Assembly (NCBI GenBank): GCA_028564925.1
Contig: CM053026.1
Span: forward strand, 599,530,498-599,594,497
Source: Lithobates sylvaticus
Lineage: Eukaryota; Chordata; Amphibia; Anura; Ranidae
Length of the DNA: 64,000 nucleotides
Reading direction: 5' to 3'
Shown: piece after piece, positions 30,944-41,921 of the stretch
How the letters are laid out: every line of letters begins with the position of its first letter
Position numbering within the stretch: position 1 is the first letter of the stretch
Position numbers and translations under genes: made by a program
Notes under the pieces: generated by a model
Told to the model about the DNA's origin: nothing
The model's database searches: none
Seen by the model: the letters and a program-made list of their open reading frames with translations, nothing else

Positions 30944-33900
30944 ATGTGTGCTGCTCTGCCTATGATAATGCCAACAGTTGTTGCTGCAACAGCAGCAATC
31001 TTGCTTGAAGAAGAGAATAGGGGAAGGATGAGGAGAAGAAGAAGATACTGGGTTCATCCCATCATTGCAAATCGTGAAGAAAGAGGCCAGTTCATGATCT
31101 TGTATGGGCACCTCCGTGGGCATGAAGAAAAATTTTTCAATTTCACACGCATGTCAATAAGTAGGTGAGTAATTTTTCTGCCAAACCATACTTTATTTGT
31201 AGCCATTGTATATTGTGTTTTATATTTTCAAGACACAAGTCCATCCAGTCTAACCTGTGTGATTATGTCATTCTAAGATTATTGTAACTAATAAGCGTTG
31301 TCCCCCCCCCCCCCCCCAAATACAAACTGTACATTATTTGAGCATGCAGCCTAAAGGGCACAAAATGAGCGTCAGCTAGCACCCCCCTCCTGGTGTAAAC
31401 CAGGTCATATGCCCTTATTTTTTTTGGATATTTTACCCCCCAAATACCTTGGCCCAAATTTGCTGGTGACAAGGTGCTTTGTGGGTGGTGGTGTTGCCAC
31501 GCAGCTTTGTTTAGCATTTTTGGATCAGACAATTGTTACTGTTAAATTAAAAGGCCAGTAGCTTCTTCTCTGTTGAAATGAGGACCCATATGCCTTTTTT
31601 TTTTCCTGCCACTTATTTAGCCATAACTATATTGGAACTAAGGATACCTGCCTTGTTACCATAAATAATGTCCTTAACCACTTACCTTACTCTTTTTTAG
31701 ACAGTATGCCCAAATGTTTTTCCCACATGTATTTATGAATTAAATTTTTTTTTACTCAGTTTTGATGAATTTCTTGGCTTAATCTCCCCTCGCTTGCAGC
31801 GTCAGAACACAAGCTTCCGAACAAGTATCCAGCCTGCTGAAAGATTATTGATCACATTAAGGTAATTTTCAGCACTCATGTCATTTGTCATGCGATTTAT
31901 TGACTATGTTTTTTTTTTGTTTTTTATGTTTTTTTACCTGGGTATTTGTAAAAATATGACGGCACAAAAAATGGTGGAATAATTATTTATTCACGTATCA
32001 TAAACTATGATAAAAATATAAACTTTACCCATGTATAAAACATAAATTAACTCTGAAATAACTTACAAAAATAGAAACTTGCCTGTCAAGTAGGCCTCTT
32101 CCCTGTTGTTTTATCAACATGTGTCATGTTGGTCCTTAACCTTGAACAGACCTCATCACAGATTCTGATATGTTTTTGGGAAAGGGGCCTCATAGGAGTA
32201 TTGTGTTGGGGAAGCTGGGTCATCACTGGCAGTGTGGGGAGCAGGCCTAGCCTCCCCATGTTGACTTGGCACATACATACCCTGAGTTTGTGGGGGGGCC
32301 CTAATTGAAGGAAGTGGGGATGGGATAGGGAAGGTTACTGTGTGGCACTTCATATCTGGAGATTGGCTTGTCATAACTTGAGGGATATGATGGTGGATTA
32401 TAGGGGTAAGGATGGTGTTGCTGCTCAGGGTAGTGCGTGTATCTTGGCTAGTTATGGGGAGGTCTTGGTTGGGGCACATTTGGGTAGTTAAATGCAGCTT
32501 CCTGCTGTGGCTGGGAGAAGGAGTGCATAATTTTTTCTATATTTTTTCGCATTTCATAGTAACGCTCTGGGGGTACCTTTTTAATTAGTGGTACAAAACT
32601 GAGCGCCAGGATTGTATCGGGACATAAAAATGCATCCACCTTTGACGTCATATTTTTTAACATGTCTAATAAGCGCTCACTTAGGTCAGGTTAGGATATT
32701 GCTGGGCGCCTCCTTGGCACTTTGCCAGGCTGACCAATGTGTGCAGGAGCAGAGGATGTCCCAGCCTCCTCTGCCCCTGAACATTGTTCATCTGGATTTG
32801 TTTCCCAGAGACTGGAAGATGTTTGGATTAGTGATAAATCCTCTGTGTCTTCTGGAATATCAATGGGTGCTTCCTCCTCTATTTGTTGTTCTGGTTCTTC
32901 ATCCAAAACATCTTGCTCCTCCCAACTAGATTCTGTCCTGTTTTATATTGTAAAAATGTAAAAAATTAACTAGGCATATTAATTATTAACAGATTGTGCG
33001 ATACATAGATGATGTACATGAAAACTTACTCCCTCATCTCCACAATGGGTTGGAGAAAATCCAAGTCCCTGGCAAACATATAGGGTACCCTAGGCGATGC
33101 CCCCGAGCCACTCCTTGTTTCTTTGAGGTGCCGTATATATTTTCTGTAAGCATCACGCATGCTACGCCATCTTGTCTGTAAGTAGTGCACTGAAAAATAT
33201 ATAAGAACATCATTTTAATTATTTTTTTTTTTCTAGGTACTTAGCAACAGAAAATTCCTTTGGAAGTTTGCACTATGAATTCAAGGTTGGAAAATCAACG
33301 ATTAGTGGCATTGTTCATGCTACCTGCCTAGTCATATGGGAACTGAAGGATATTGTTATGAAGAAGCCCAAACAAGAAGAATGGCTGATGATAGCGGACC
33401 TATTCTGGGAGCAATGCAACTTCCCCAACTGTCTTGGAGCCATTGATGGCAAACATGTACGCATCCTCAAGCCTCCAGCTAGTGGGAGACAATATTTTAA
33501 TTATAAAAAATATTTTTCGTTGGTATTAATGGCAGTGGCAGACACAAATTATAAATTTATTTATATTGATGTAGGTTCTTATGGCAGCAGCTCAGATTCC
33601 AGTGTATTTTCACATTCCTCATTTGGCCGCATGCTGCGTGACAATACACTAGACTTGCCCAATAATTCTCCCCTGCCAGGGACTACAGAGCCTCTCCTCC
33701 CACATGTATTTGTCGGAGATGAAGCTTTCGCACTTTCCCAGAACATGCTCAGGCCTTTTTCAAGTCGCTCTCTGACAACTAAAAAAAGAGTGTTCAATTA
33801 TAGGCTGACTAGGGCAAGGCGAGTAGTAGAATGTGCATTTGGAATTCTTTGCAATAAGTGGAGATTCTTGCATACTTCTATTAACCTCAGTAATGATCAT

Positions 33901-34116
33901 GCGATCAGTGCGATTAAAGCAGCCTGTGCCCTGCACAACTATGTGCGTGAACGAGATGGCTTTCTTTTTGAGGATTCCCTGACCCATAACATGGAGGCAG
34001 CACATTTCAATATTCCTAGGGGCAGCACTACTGGTACACTTATTCGGGAAGAATTAAAAAAAATATTTTTGTCACCAGCTGGGGTGGTGCCTTGGCAGAT
34101 GGATTCTATTGACTAA
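30944..34116 (+). CDS. HARBI1-like PIF/Harbinger transposase (DDE_Tnp_4 type), three exons
   Basis: Exons 30944-31164, 31760-31861 and 33237-34116 join in phase with gtgagt and gtaatt donors and cag/tag acceptors. They give 400 residues with no interruption. The protein excises and inserts the element in the nucleus. Residues 28-39 are a basic patch (RMRRRRRYWVHP) typical of the N-terminus. Exon 2 carries FDEFLGLISPRLQRQNT and PAERLLITLR, the usual helix-turn-helix-like region. Exon 3 carries AIDGKH (Asp178), YIDVGSYG (Asp219), FVGDEAF (Asp269) and VVECAFG (Glu306). Asp178, Asp269 and Glu306 are my candidates for the DDE triad; Asp219 is also conserved in the family. The next in-frame Met (residue 7) is an alternative start. 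An AATAAA lies 97 bp after the stop. Human HARBI1 is about 350 residues, so the length fits. Confidence 0.92.
31986..31991 (-). terminator. Candidate polyadenylation signal of the partner gene
   Basis: AATAAA on the - strand about 460 bp past the last stop and before transposase exon 2. It would end the antisense transcript without covering exon 2. Confidence 0.4.
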
Positions 34117-34212
34117 AAAAAAAATATGTATTTGTTTTCTTGATGTAAAGGCATGATAATATAATGCTAAGTGTGCTGTATGAAAAATGTTTGCTGTAAT
34201 TTTGGCCTTGAC

Positions 34213-34218
34213 AAATAA
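34213..34218 (+). terminator. Polyadenylation signal of the transposase gene
   Basis: AATAAA followed by T-rich and TG-rich sequence, placed before the nested MITE at 34409. Confidence 0.7.
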
Positions 34219-34408
34219 AACATTTTTATCTCACATTTGGGGTGTATGTCATATTACTAACCTTAGAAATTCTAAGAATATGCATTTATTTAGGGACTCC
34301 TCCGTCGCTAGATAAAGCTGGTATGTGCACAATGTTTACAGCATGTCGCCTGGTACAGATTTGGGGGTGACCAGATGCTGTTTGTTCAAATCTAATAAAT
34401 TAAATTAA

Positions 34409-35415
34409 CCACTTCAGCCCCGGACCAATTGGCAGCCAAAGGACCAGGCCCCTTTTTGCGATTCGGCACTGCGTCGCTTTAACTGACAATTGCGCGGTCG
34501 TGAGACGTGGCTCCCAAACAAAATTGGCGTCCTTTTTTTTCCCACAAATAGAGCTTTCTTTTGGTGGTATTTGATCGCCCCAGTGGTTTTTATTTTTTGC
34601 GCTATAAACAAAAATAGAGCGACAATTTTGAAAAAAATGCAATATTTTTTACTTTTTGCTATAATAACTATCCCCAAAAAATATATAAAAAAAACATTTT
34701 TTTTCCTCAGTTTAGGCCGATACGTATTCTTCTACATATTTTTGGTAAAAAAAAATCGCAATTAGCGATTATTGATTAGTTTGCGCAAAAGTTATAGCGT
34801 TTACAAAATAGGGGATAGTTTTATAGCATTTTTATTAATATTTTTTTTTTTACTAGTAATGGCAGCGATCAGCGATTTTTATTGTGACTGCGACATTATG
34901 GCGGACACATCGGACATTTTTGACACATTTTTGGGACATTTGTCATTTATACAGAAATCAGTACTATTTAAATAGCACTGATTCCTATGTAAATGACAGT
35001 GGCAGTAAAGGAGTTAACCATTAGGGGGCGGGGAGGAGTCAGTGTGACGTGTTGTGTTTTTTTTACAGTAGGGGGGGGGGGCGTGGCTGTACGTCTGACG
35101 TCATTGATCGGCTTTCCCGATGACAGGGAACAGCCGATCAATGACAGGCAGAGTAGGAAGCGCGGGGAGAGGTTTTTTTACACAAACCTCTCCCCGTTCT
35201 TCAGCTCCGTAACCCGATCGCGGGATACCAGCGGCGATCGTGTCCGCTGGTCCCGCGGCCGTGGTCACGGAGCTCCCGACCGGGTCGCGAGCGTGCCGCT
35301 GGCGGCGCGCGCGCGACCCACGGGCAGGCAAATTAAAGGGGACGTACCCGAACGTGCTTTTGCCTGCCCGTGCCATTCTGTAGACGTATATCTACATGAG
35401 GCGGTCGGGAAGCGG
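34409..35415 (+). mobile_element. TTAA-type MITE nested in the Harbinger element
   Basis: TTAA at 34405-34408 and 35416-35419. It starts 'ccacttcagccccggacc' and ends 'ggcggtcgggaagcgg'. It lies in intron 1 of the partner gene, downstream of the transposase polyadenylation signal, so neither coding region is disrupted. Very similar to 19274-20262 in opposite orientation. Confidence 0.9.
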
Positions 35416-36006
35416 TTAATGTACACCCTATAAAAAATACAGGACAACATCTACAGGTAGTGAAAGGTAATAAAAAAACTTACATTTGTCAGCCTGAACT
35501 TGGGAAGAGCACCTGCTCCACTCAAGAGGTCCCTGGCAATGTCCTGCCATGCACGTTTTTTGACAACGTTGTCCTTATATTTAGGATGCTGGGTGTCATA
35601 AATCATGGGTTTCTCCCTCACAAGTCTGATCAACTCCTCACAATCCACAGATTCTTTCGCCTTTGATGACGCTTTTCGTCCTCTTTTCGCCATGCTGGTT
35701 CCAGTCCGGATTTCAAAACACACAGGGGAGGAACAGGAAGAAGGGGAGGTGTTGGAGTGGCGCAAATTTCTGTTCACAACGCAAGCCAGATGCGAATCAG
35801 ATGCGTGCCCATAGAAGATAATGGGTCTGAATTCGCACCTGATCCGCACCGCACCAAAGTCGGTTGCGGTGTTTCTGCAATGCGCAGTGCGCGTGCACCG
35901 GACATATGTGAACATGCCTCATTGAAAACAATGTATTTTCAAATGTCCTGTGAATTCGCAGTGTTTTCCACCGCTGCGAATTCACAATAGTGTGAACCCA
36001 GGCTTA

Positions 36007-36184
36007 TATAAGTGAGCAGGAATGCAACTGTAGCTTGAGGTAATCTAAAAGAAGATCAAATGAAGGCGGTCATCTGTAAGTAAGATACCCCTGTAAAGGA
36101 ACTAATATGGAACTCAGGAGCACCTCAAATTGATCTCAAGTGCAGGCTACGTGCACCTGAATCATAGGTGTGTGCAGCCTATTG
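36007..36184 (+). repeat. Old dispersed repeat, leftmost visible piece
   Basis: The phrase 'gtgtgtgcagcctattgcat' continues after the hAT insertion as 'tagggtgtgcaccccaaag' (38765). Further pieces follow at 39397-39561 and 41922-42000. The original repeat is one unit split by three separate insertions; two of those insertions contain further elements. Confidence 0.5.
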
Positions 36185-36366
36185 CATTAGGGCAGTGGTC
36201 TCCAAACTGCGGCCCAGGGCCAGATGTGGCCCTTCATTAGCTTTTATCTGGCCCTTGGGGCAATATTTAATCCACTAATACCAACAATGGGACATAATTC
36301 CCTCCCCACTAACACCAACGACGGGCCACAATTCCTCCCAATTACACTAATTTTGGGGCACTAGAA

Positions 36367-38535
36367 TGTGATAGAGTATTCCTGCGCTACCGTGGAGAGG
36401 GAAGGGGAGGGGATGGGAGGGAAGGGTTGACTGAGGGGGGGGACTGCTGCAAGCACCGAATGTAAGTCAGACTGTACCTACTGAACAAGGTATAGAAAAG
36501 TGGGGGTGATGCTGCGCTGTTCCCCAGGGGAATGTATTAGATCTACCTCAAGGTGGCAGTATTGGGGCAAAAGCGTGAACCCCTAATGTGTACAATGGTG
36601 ATGGACAATAGTATTGTCTCGTCTACCAGTTAGATCCAAACTCTGAGTATGAGGTGAATGATTCCTAGTGGTAAGCACAATGTACTGAGATCAATAAATA
36701 TACTGATAATAGTGGTGGCCGATAGATAAATATGTAAAAAGTGCGAGAGTGTCAAAATGACTAATGGCACATACATATAATCGCTAGTAAAACATCATAA
36801 ATATGAGACATAAAAAATATAAATAAAATATATAAAAAAATATTAGGTGAACATATGGTGCATACTGCAAAGAATAAATATATATAACCGTGACGTGTCG
36901 GTATATATAGTAAAACTGTGAGGTGCTGGTATATATAATAACACTGGCTATGCGATACAGTGTAGAAAAAGTTGATATCTCAATCTGTGGAATGTGATGA
37001 TAGTGCAGAAAGTAAGATGCACTGACAAGAATAAAAAATTAAACAGTGAATGAAAGTGTACAATGCATTAAAGGTGCAGATAGTGAAGCATAAGTGGAGC
37101 TAGTCTGCTTGACTAGAGAGAGTTATACATATATAGATATGCACAAAAAACTGAGTTGCAAAAAACGCAGAATGCGATTTGCAAAAAACTGAGTTGCAAA
37201 AAACGCAGAATGCGATTTAACAGAGAAAATGCGATTTCAAAAGAAAAAAATGCAAAATAGAGTAGCACAAAGTTATTATATGAGAACGTGGCTGGAAATA
37301 AATATCCGTAAAGAGGTAAATATAACCAAAATCAAGTAGCAGACTAAGCTGCATGCACATAGGTCCGTGATTGAGGCTGGGTTCACACTGCTGCGGTGCG
37401 GGAACGCTGCGAATACACTGCGAGTTCCCGCACCGCATGTCTCCCGCCGGCAGTTCACACTGCCCTATGCGAGCTGCTGGGGGTGTCAATGAAATGTTAA
37501 TGACACCCCCATAGCAGCTCGCATATCGCAGTGCGATCTGCAAACTCGGACAGGAATCGGATCGCATGGTGAGAACACCATGCGATCCGATTCTGCTGCG
37601 GAGCGAAAAAAAGGGTCCTGTCCGATTTTGGGCCGAATGCGTTGCGAATTCAGCCATACTATCTGTATGGCTGAATTTGCATCGCACAGAGATCGCATAT
37701 GATTTGAACTGCAGTGCGGTGCGAATCATATGCGATCTCCCGCACCGCAGCAGTCTGAACCCAGCCTTAGAGAAAAAAAGTCCTTGACAGTTTGATAACT
37801 GTGATTACAAATCTCGGTGTAAGTGATATGATCCTTATACAGAAGTGGTGTTCGTGCAGTGGGGTGTCATAAAATAGTGGGGGGCGTTCCTCTTCGTGCG
37901 GGGCACACTATGATAAGTAATGGACCCTTACCTTGCGGTAAAGGGTTAACCGCATAAAGATAGTAATATGGGTTCTGCTGCCCTCTTCTTCTAACATGCT
38001 GCTCTGCCTAGGAGGGTGCGTGTTTCCTTCTTCCTTCCCTGCCTCCTGGTATCTTTAGCCTTATCTCTCTTGGCAATCGCCGGAGTGGTAGGTGAAAAAT
38101 AAATGAAGGGGGAGCAGTATAGTGTAGTACGTTTAAATAATAGCTTAGTAAGCAGTTTATTCAAGCATTAAAATAGAAACTCACAGTAAAAAACTCACAA
38201 AATAAAAATAAAGGTTTTGCTTATCTCCAAACGAGCACCGAACTCGTTATCTTTCAGGTATGAATGCCTCTCAGTGTCCCTTTTTTATATATTTTATTTA
38301 TATTTTTTATGTCTCATATTTATGATGTTTTACTAGCTATTGAATGTATGTGCCATTAGTCATTTTTATCTATCGGCCACCACTATTATCAGTATATTTA
38401 TTGATCGCAGTACATTGTGCTTACCGCTAGGAATCATTCACCTCATACTCAGAGTTTGGATCTAACTGGTAGACGAGACAATACTATTGTCCATCACCAT
38501 TGTACACATTAGGGGTTCACGCTTTTGCCCCAATG
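36367..38535. mobile_element. Inverted-repeat element nested in the hAT MITE
   Basis: Probable target repeat TTGGGGCAC at both edges (about 36355 and 38526). Arms of about 250-290 bp, 36546-36840 and 38280-38532, are inverse copies ('gcgtgaacccctaatgtgta' and 'tagttagatccaaactctg'-like wording). The right arm ends at the same 'ggggcaaaagcg' as the left. Between them lie a Harbinger MITE and about 500 bp of unassigned sequence. Class not determined; long inverted arms also occur in Penelope-like copies. Confidence 0.6.
37375..37766. mobile_element. Harbinger-family MITE (ends like the 30681 element)
   Basis: Ends GGCTGGGTTCACACTGCTGC and its complement. Flanking triplets TGA (37372-37374) and TTA (37767-37769), one mismatch. 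Internal GCGAATTC motifs recur. The ends differ from the autonomous element mainly at the second base. Confidence 0.8.
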
Positions 38536-38949
38536 TTGGGGCACTATTCCTCCCAATGACACCAACAATGGGGCACAATTCCTCCCAATGACACCAACGA
38601 TGGGGCACAATTCCTCCCACTGACACCAAAGATTGGACATTGCTTTTTCCACACTGACGTCAGGACCTTTTTTACTCCCAATGGCCACAGTTCGGCCCTA
38701 CTAAAGTCTGAAGAACAGTAAACTGGCCCCTTGTTAAGAAAGTTTGGAGATTCCTGCATTAGGGTGTGCACCCCAAAGCTCAAACACACATGTCTTTCTC
38801 TGCAGCCTCAGCTGCCCTGGTCAGTGAATGAATGGGAAGTGCTCTGTGCTGAGCGACTTCCTGTTCATTCACAAACTGAAGCATAGTAAACGCCATTTTC
38901 TATGCTTCAGTTATGAATGCACACAGTTTTTAGCGAGTGTGTTCATTTA

Positions 38950-39393
38950 GGCTGCTTTCACATCGGAGCGGTGCGGGCGGCGGCGGTAAAGCAGCGCTAT
39001 ATTTAGCACTGCTTTACCGTAGTTTTAGCCGCGGTATGCAGCCGCTAGTGGGGTGGTTTTAAACCCCCGCTAGCGGCCGAAAAAGGGTTAAAACCCCCCC
39101 GCAAAGCACCACTGCAGCGGCGCTTTGCCGGCGGTATTACCGCGGTATCCCCGCGGTGTCCCATTGATTTCAATGGGTAGGAGCGGTATAGGAGCGGTGA
39201 ATACACCGCTCCTTCACCGCTCCAAAGATGCTGCTAGCAGGACTTTTTTTACCATCCTGCTAGCGCACCGCTCCAGTTTGAAAGCCCTCAGGGCTTTCAC
39301 ACTGGAGACACAGCAGCAGCTGTTTCGGGTCGGTTTGCAGGCACTATTTTTAGCGCAATAGCGCCTGCAATATGCCCCAGTGTGAAAGCAGCC
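38950..39393. mobile_element. PIF/Harbinger-type MITE
   Basis: Ends GGCTGCTTTCACATC and GTGTGAAAGCAGCC. Perfect TTA duplication (38947-38949 and 39394-39396). GC-rich body with many 'gcggt' / 'accgc' inverted pairs. No coding frame. Confidence 0.88.
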
Positions 39394-40346
39394 TTAGAAA
39401 AGGAAGGGGCCGGTAAATTACATATTTATTAGCCCCTTCCCTTGCTCTCCACCCTAAAACATCTCCCATAGCAACCGCGGGAGAGCAGGGAAGCCAGCAG
39501 CACTGTGGCAGGGGGCCAACCTGCGGAGAAACCCAGGCAGTAGGGGGAATTGGCAATGCACGTAGTGATTAGGGTGTGCCCAGGCACACCTGGCTCACAC
39601 CCCCTTATGCCATTATACATATATGTACTTATTATACGCTCATTTTCTGCCATAGCCATTATTTGCATATTTTTCCACATGGGTTACTCCCTATTTAGGC
39701 CTACAATCCTATTTTCTCTATGTGCTGTTCCTTGTGGGTGTCAGTGGTCTTTGTTTCGATCTGGGAGCTGCGATGTGTCACAAGGGAGGTTTCATACTTC
39801 CTGCTATCCCTCCCTGCCCTGCTGGACGAGCGGTGCCCCCGACACATCAGCGTCATGTCCTTACGCCCACCATGTGACGTCCATGCTCCCGCACCATCAC
39901 TACAGTTGGGCGTAATGTGTCATCTTGGATGGTCGGGTTGATTGTGCCTGCGCACCCCCACTGGCGGTGAGCACTTGCAGCCCTCACGTGTCCACCATCC
40001 ACCACGTGGTGTTGGAGGCAGAACCTCGTGTGCTCTTTCGGGGGTCTGACATGGCGAGAATTCCCATCTCAACAGTGGTTTCACTCTACACGTGGAATTT
40101 CTCCATTGAGGGCTAGCACTCACTCACCTCACTCAGGTATACTCAGCTACTTCCCTACGTTTTTACTTTGAGCACTCATTTTTGAGTCTGCCATTGGACT
40201 CTCACAGTTTTTCACATATCGATCATCTATTTTCCCAATTTTTTCTTCCTTTTTCAGATTGCCTTCACTGAAACTCCCATTGCTTCCTGTCTCTCTTCAT
40301 CAATCTTTCTCTTGGTCTCTATGTCCATACCATCATTGGACTAGGC

Positions 40347-41187
40347 CAGTGATGGTGAACCTATGGCACGCGTGCCACAGCTGGCACGCAGAGCCATCTC
40401 TGTGGGCACACGAGAGGGTCCAGGACAGAGCTAGAGGTCTTTCCTTTCAGAGCCCCTCCCTCTTTTTTTAGCCCCCCTCTTTTTCCGTCCCCCTCTCTCT
40501 GTTCCCCCTCTCTCTCAGCTCACCCCTCTCTCAGCATCTCTCTTGCACCCCTCTCTCTCTGTCCCTCTTCTCTCTCTCTGTCCCCCTTCTCTTTCTCTGT
40601 TCCCCCTCTCTCACACCCCTCTCTCTCTGTCCCCCATCTCTCTCTCTGTCCACCCTCCCTCTCTCTGATCCTCCTCTCACTCAGCTCACCTCTCTCAGCA
40701 TTTCTTTCACACCCCTCTCTCTCAGCCCCTCTCCCTCTCTCTGTTGCCCCTCTCTCTCAGCATCTCTCTCACACCCCTCTCTCTCTCTCTCTGTCCCCTC
40801 TCTCTCAGCCCCCCTCCCTCTCTGTTCCCCCTCTCGCTCTCTGTTTCCCTCTCTCTCAGCATATCTCTCACACCCCTCTCTCTCTCTGCCCCCCTCCCTC
40901 TCTCTCAGCCCCTCTCCCTCTCTCAGCATATCTCTCACACCCCTCCTCTCTCTGCCCCCCCTCTCTCTCAGCCCCCTCCCTCTCAGCATCTCTCTCATAC
41001 CCCTCACTCTCGCTGTCCCCTCTCGGTCTCTCTCTCTCTCTCTCTCACACCCCCCTCTCACTCACACAACCCCTCTCTTTCGCTCAGTCCCCCCTCTCGC
41101 GAATTGCCGTGTTGGCACTTTGCAACACAAATCCAAAGTATTTATTTCAGTTTGGGCACTCGGGCTCAAAAAGGTTCGCCATCACTG
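40347..41187. mobile_element. hAT MITE with expanded CT-rich interior
   Basis: Ends CAGTGATGGTGAACCT and GGTTCGCCATCACTG. Perfect 8-bp duplication GACTAGGC (40339-40346 and 41188-41195). The interior 40470-41095 is a pyrimidine-rich tract. Confidence 0.95.
40470..41095 (+). repeat. CT-rich microsatellite/minisatellite tract
   Basis: Units of (CT)n with 'cagcccctctcc', 'gttccccctctct' and 'cacacccctctct' spacers. The Arg/Glu- and Ser/Leu-repeat frames across it are artefacts of composition. Confidence 0.95.
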
Positions 41188-41584
41188 GACTAGGCTGTCT
41201 CATTCATATGTATATACGCATATCATTACACTAATTCATGTTCACTTTGCCACTACAGCAACCTTTGACATACACATTTATGTTCACAGCTGATATTCAC
41301 AATGAATATACTGAGACTTCTAGGGATATACACCTTTCATCCTCGCCATTTCCGCCCTCCGGTTGCCCCCTGGTGGGTTTCTGCTTGGTTCCGCCCCCTT
41401 GCCTCCCGGGTGAGACTGATATTGCTTCAGCCCTCTGGGAATTGTGCATCTAGCATTCTGGTTTTGCCAAATGATGAGTACGTGGTTCATTTATCCACGG
41501 CCCCTTCTACCATGTGCTAGTACAACTACTATTGTGCTATACATTCTTTTTGTTCTATTCTAGATACATCACACATGCATCCAC

Positions 41585-41622
41585 CCCTAAGGAAGCGAGC
41601 TGTGCCTCGCGAAACGCGTTGG
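41585..41622 (+). ncRNA. Hammerhead-ribozyme-like motif
   Basis: 'ctaagga' (CUGANGA with one change), a five-base stem GCGAG/CTCGC with loop 'ctgtgc', then GAAA followed by CGCG. Order and spacing fit the small hammerheads of Penelope-like elements. The altered first box makes activity doubtful. Confidence 0.5.
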
Positions 41623-41921
41623 GTATACTAGATGCTTGTGTGTTATTTTATCTGCCATTTTACTTGTATTACCTATGTTATATGTATCATTCCACTGGCT
41701 TGGCATCCATTCATGCTATTATGTATGTATGCACCTTCTTGAATAAATTTCAGATTTACCTCTGTTATGTTTATTGGCTAAACTGTGCTCACCTAACTCA
41801 AAATTCCAGGGCAAATTTCTGTAGCTTTGTTGTATATAGGGGTGGAGGTGTGTCACTGGTGACACCAGACCTTTCTTTGTGTTTGTAGTAATTAGGGTGT
41901 GCCCAGACACACCTGGCTCAC

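Larger units (their letters stand above)
32448..35693 (-). pseudogene. MADF/Myb-like partner gene of the Harbinger element, one in-frame stop
   Basis: Exons on the - strand: 35693-35484, 33175-33030 and 32937-32448, all with GTAAG-type donors and AG acceptors, in phase. Exon 1 gives MAKRGRKASSKAK, then 'EELIRLVREKPMIYD' and 'KKRAWQDIARDLL', the first half of a MADF (SANT-like) DNA-binding domain. Exon 2 gives 'TRWRSMRDAYRKYIRHLK' and 'VPYMFARDLDFLQPIV', the second half. Exon 3 is acidic (DEEPEQQIEEEAPIDIPED), then reaches a TAA at 32693-32691 after residue 200. Eighty further in-frame codons follow, including 'LSERLLDMLKNM' and 'ALSFVPLIKKVPPERYYEM', a BESS-like C-terminal segment. In the superfamily this protein helps the transposase enter the nucleus and bind the ends. 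Acceptor of exon 2 is my best choice of two. Confidence 0.85.
30681..36003. mobile_element. PIF/Harbinger transposon, apparently full length, two interleaved genes
   Basis: 5323 bp including one nested MITE (about 4.3 kb without it). Ends are inverted: GCCTGGGTTCAGACTA at the left, and GCCTGGGTTCACACTA read inward from the right. Flanking triplets are TTC (left) and TTA (right), one mismatch from a TTA target duplication. Subterminal regions are rich in GCGAATT motifs (30701, 30791, and several between 35780 and 35990), plausible binding sites for the transposase or its partner. It encodes a HARBI1-like transposase on the + strand and a MADF/Myb-like protein on the - strand, the two proteins expected of this superfamily. 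The transposase frame is intact and the partner has one stop, so the insertion is not ancient. Confidence 0.92.
36193..38756. mobile_element. hAT-type MITE containing further insertions
   Basis: Starts CAGTGGTCTCCAAACT and ends AGTTTGGAGATTCCTG. A perfect 8-bp target duplication CATTAGGG flanks it (36185-36192 and 38757-38764), as expected of hAT elements. The body holds a short tandem of 'tcccaatgacaccaac' units (36280-36360 and 38545-38635), split by the element at 36367-38535. Confidence 0.88.
39599..41884 (+). mobile_element. Penelope-like or other retroelement copy with 37-bp target duplication
   Basis: Bounded by a 37-bp direct repeat with two mismatches, 39562-39598 and 41885-41921, beginning GTAGT(G/A)ATTAGGGTGTG. 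The inserted DNA contains a hammerhead-like motif near its 3' end (41585-41622) and a hAT MITE (40347-41187). No reverse-transcriptase frame survives. A long variable duplication plus a hammerhead core argues for a Penelope-like element. Confidence 0.6.

Noticed and set aside
40681-41193. Arg/Glu-repeat and Ser/Leu-repeat open frames
   Set aside because: Produced by a CT-rich simple repeat inside a hAT MITE.
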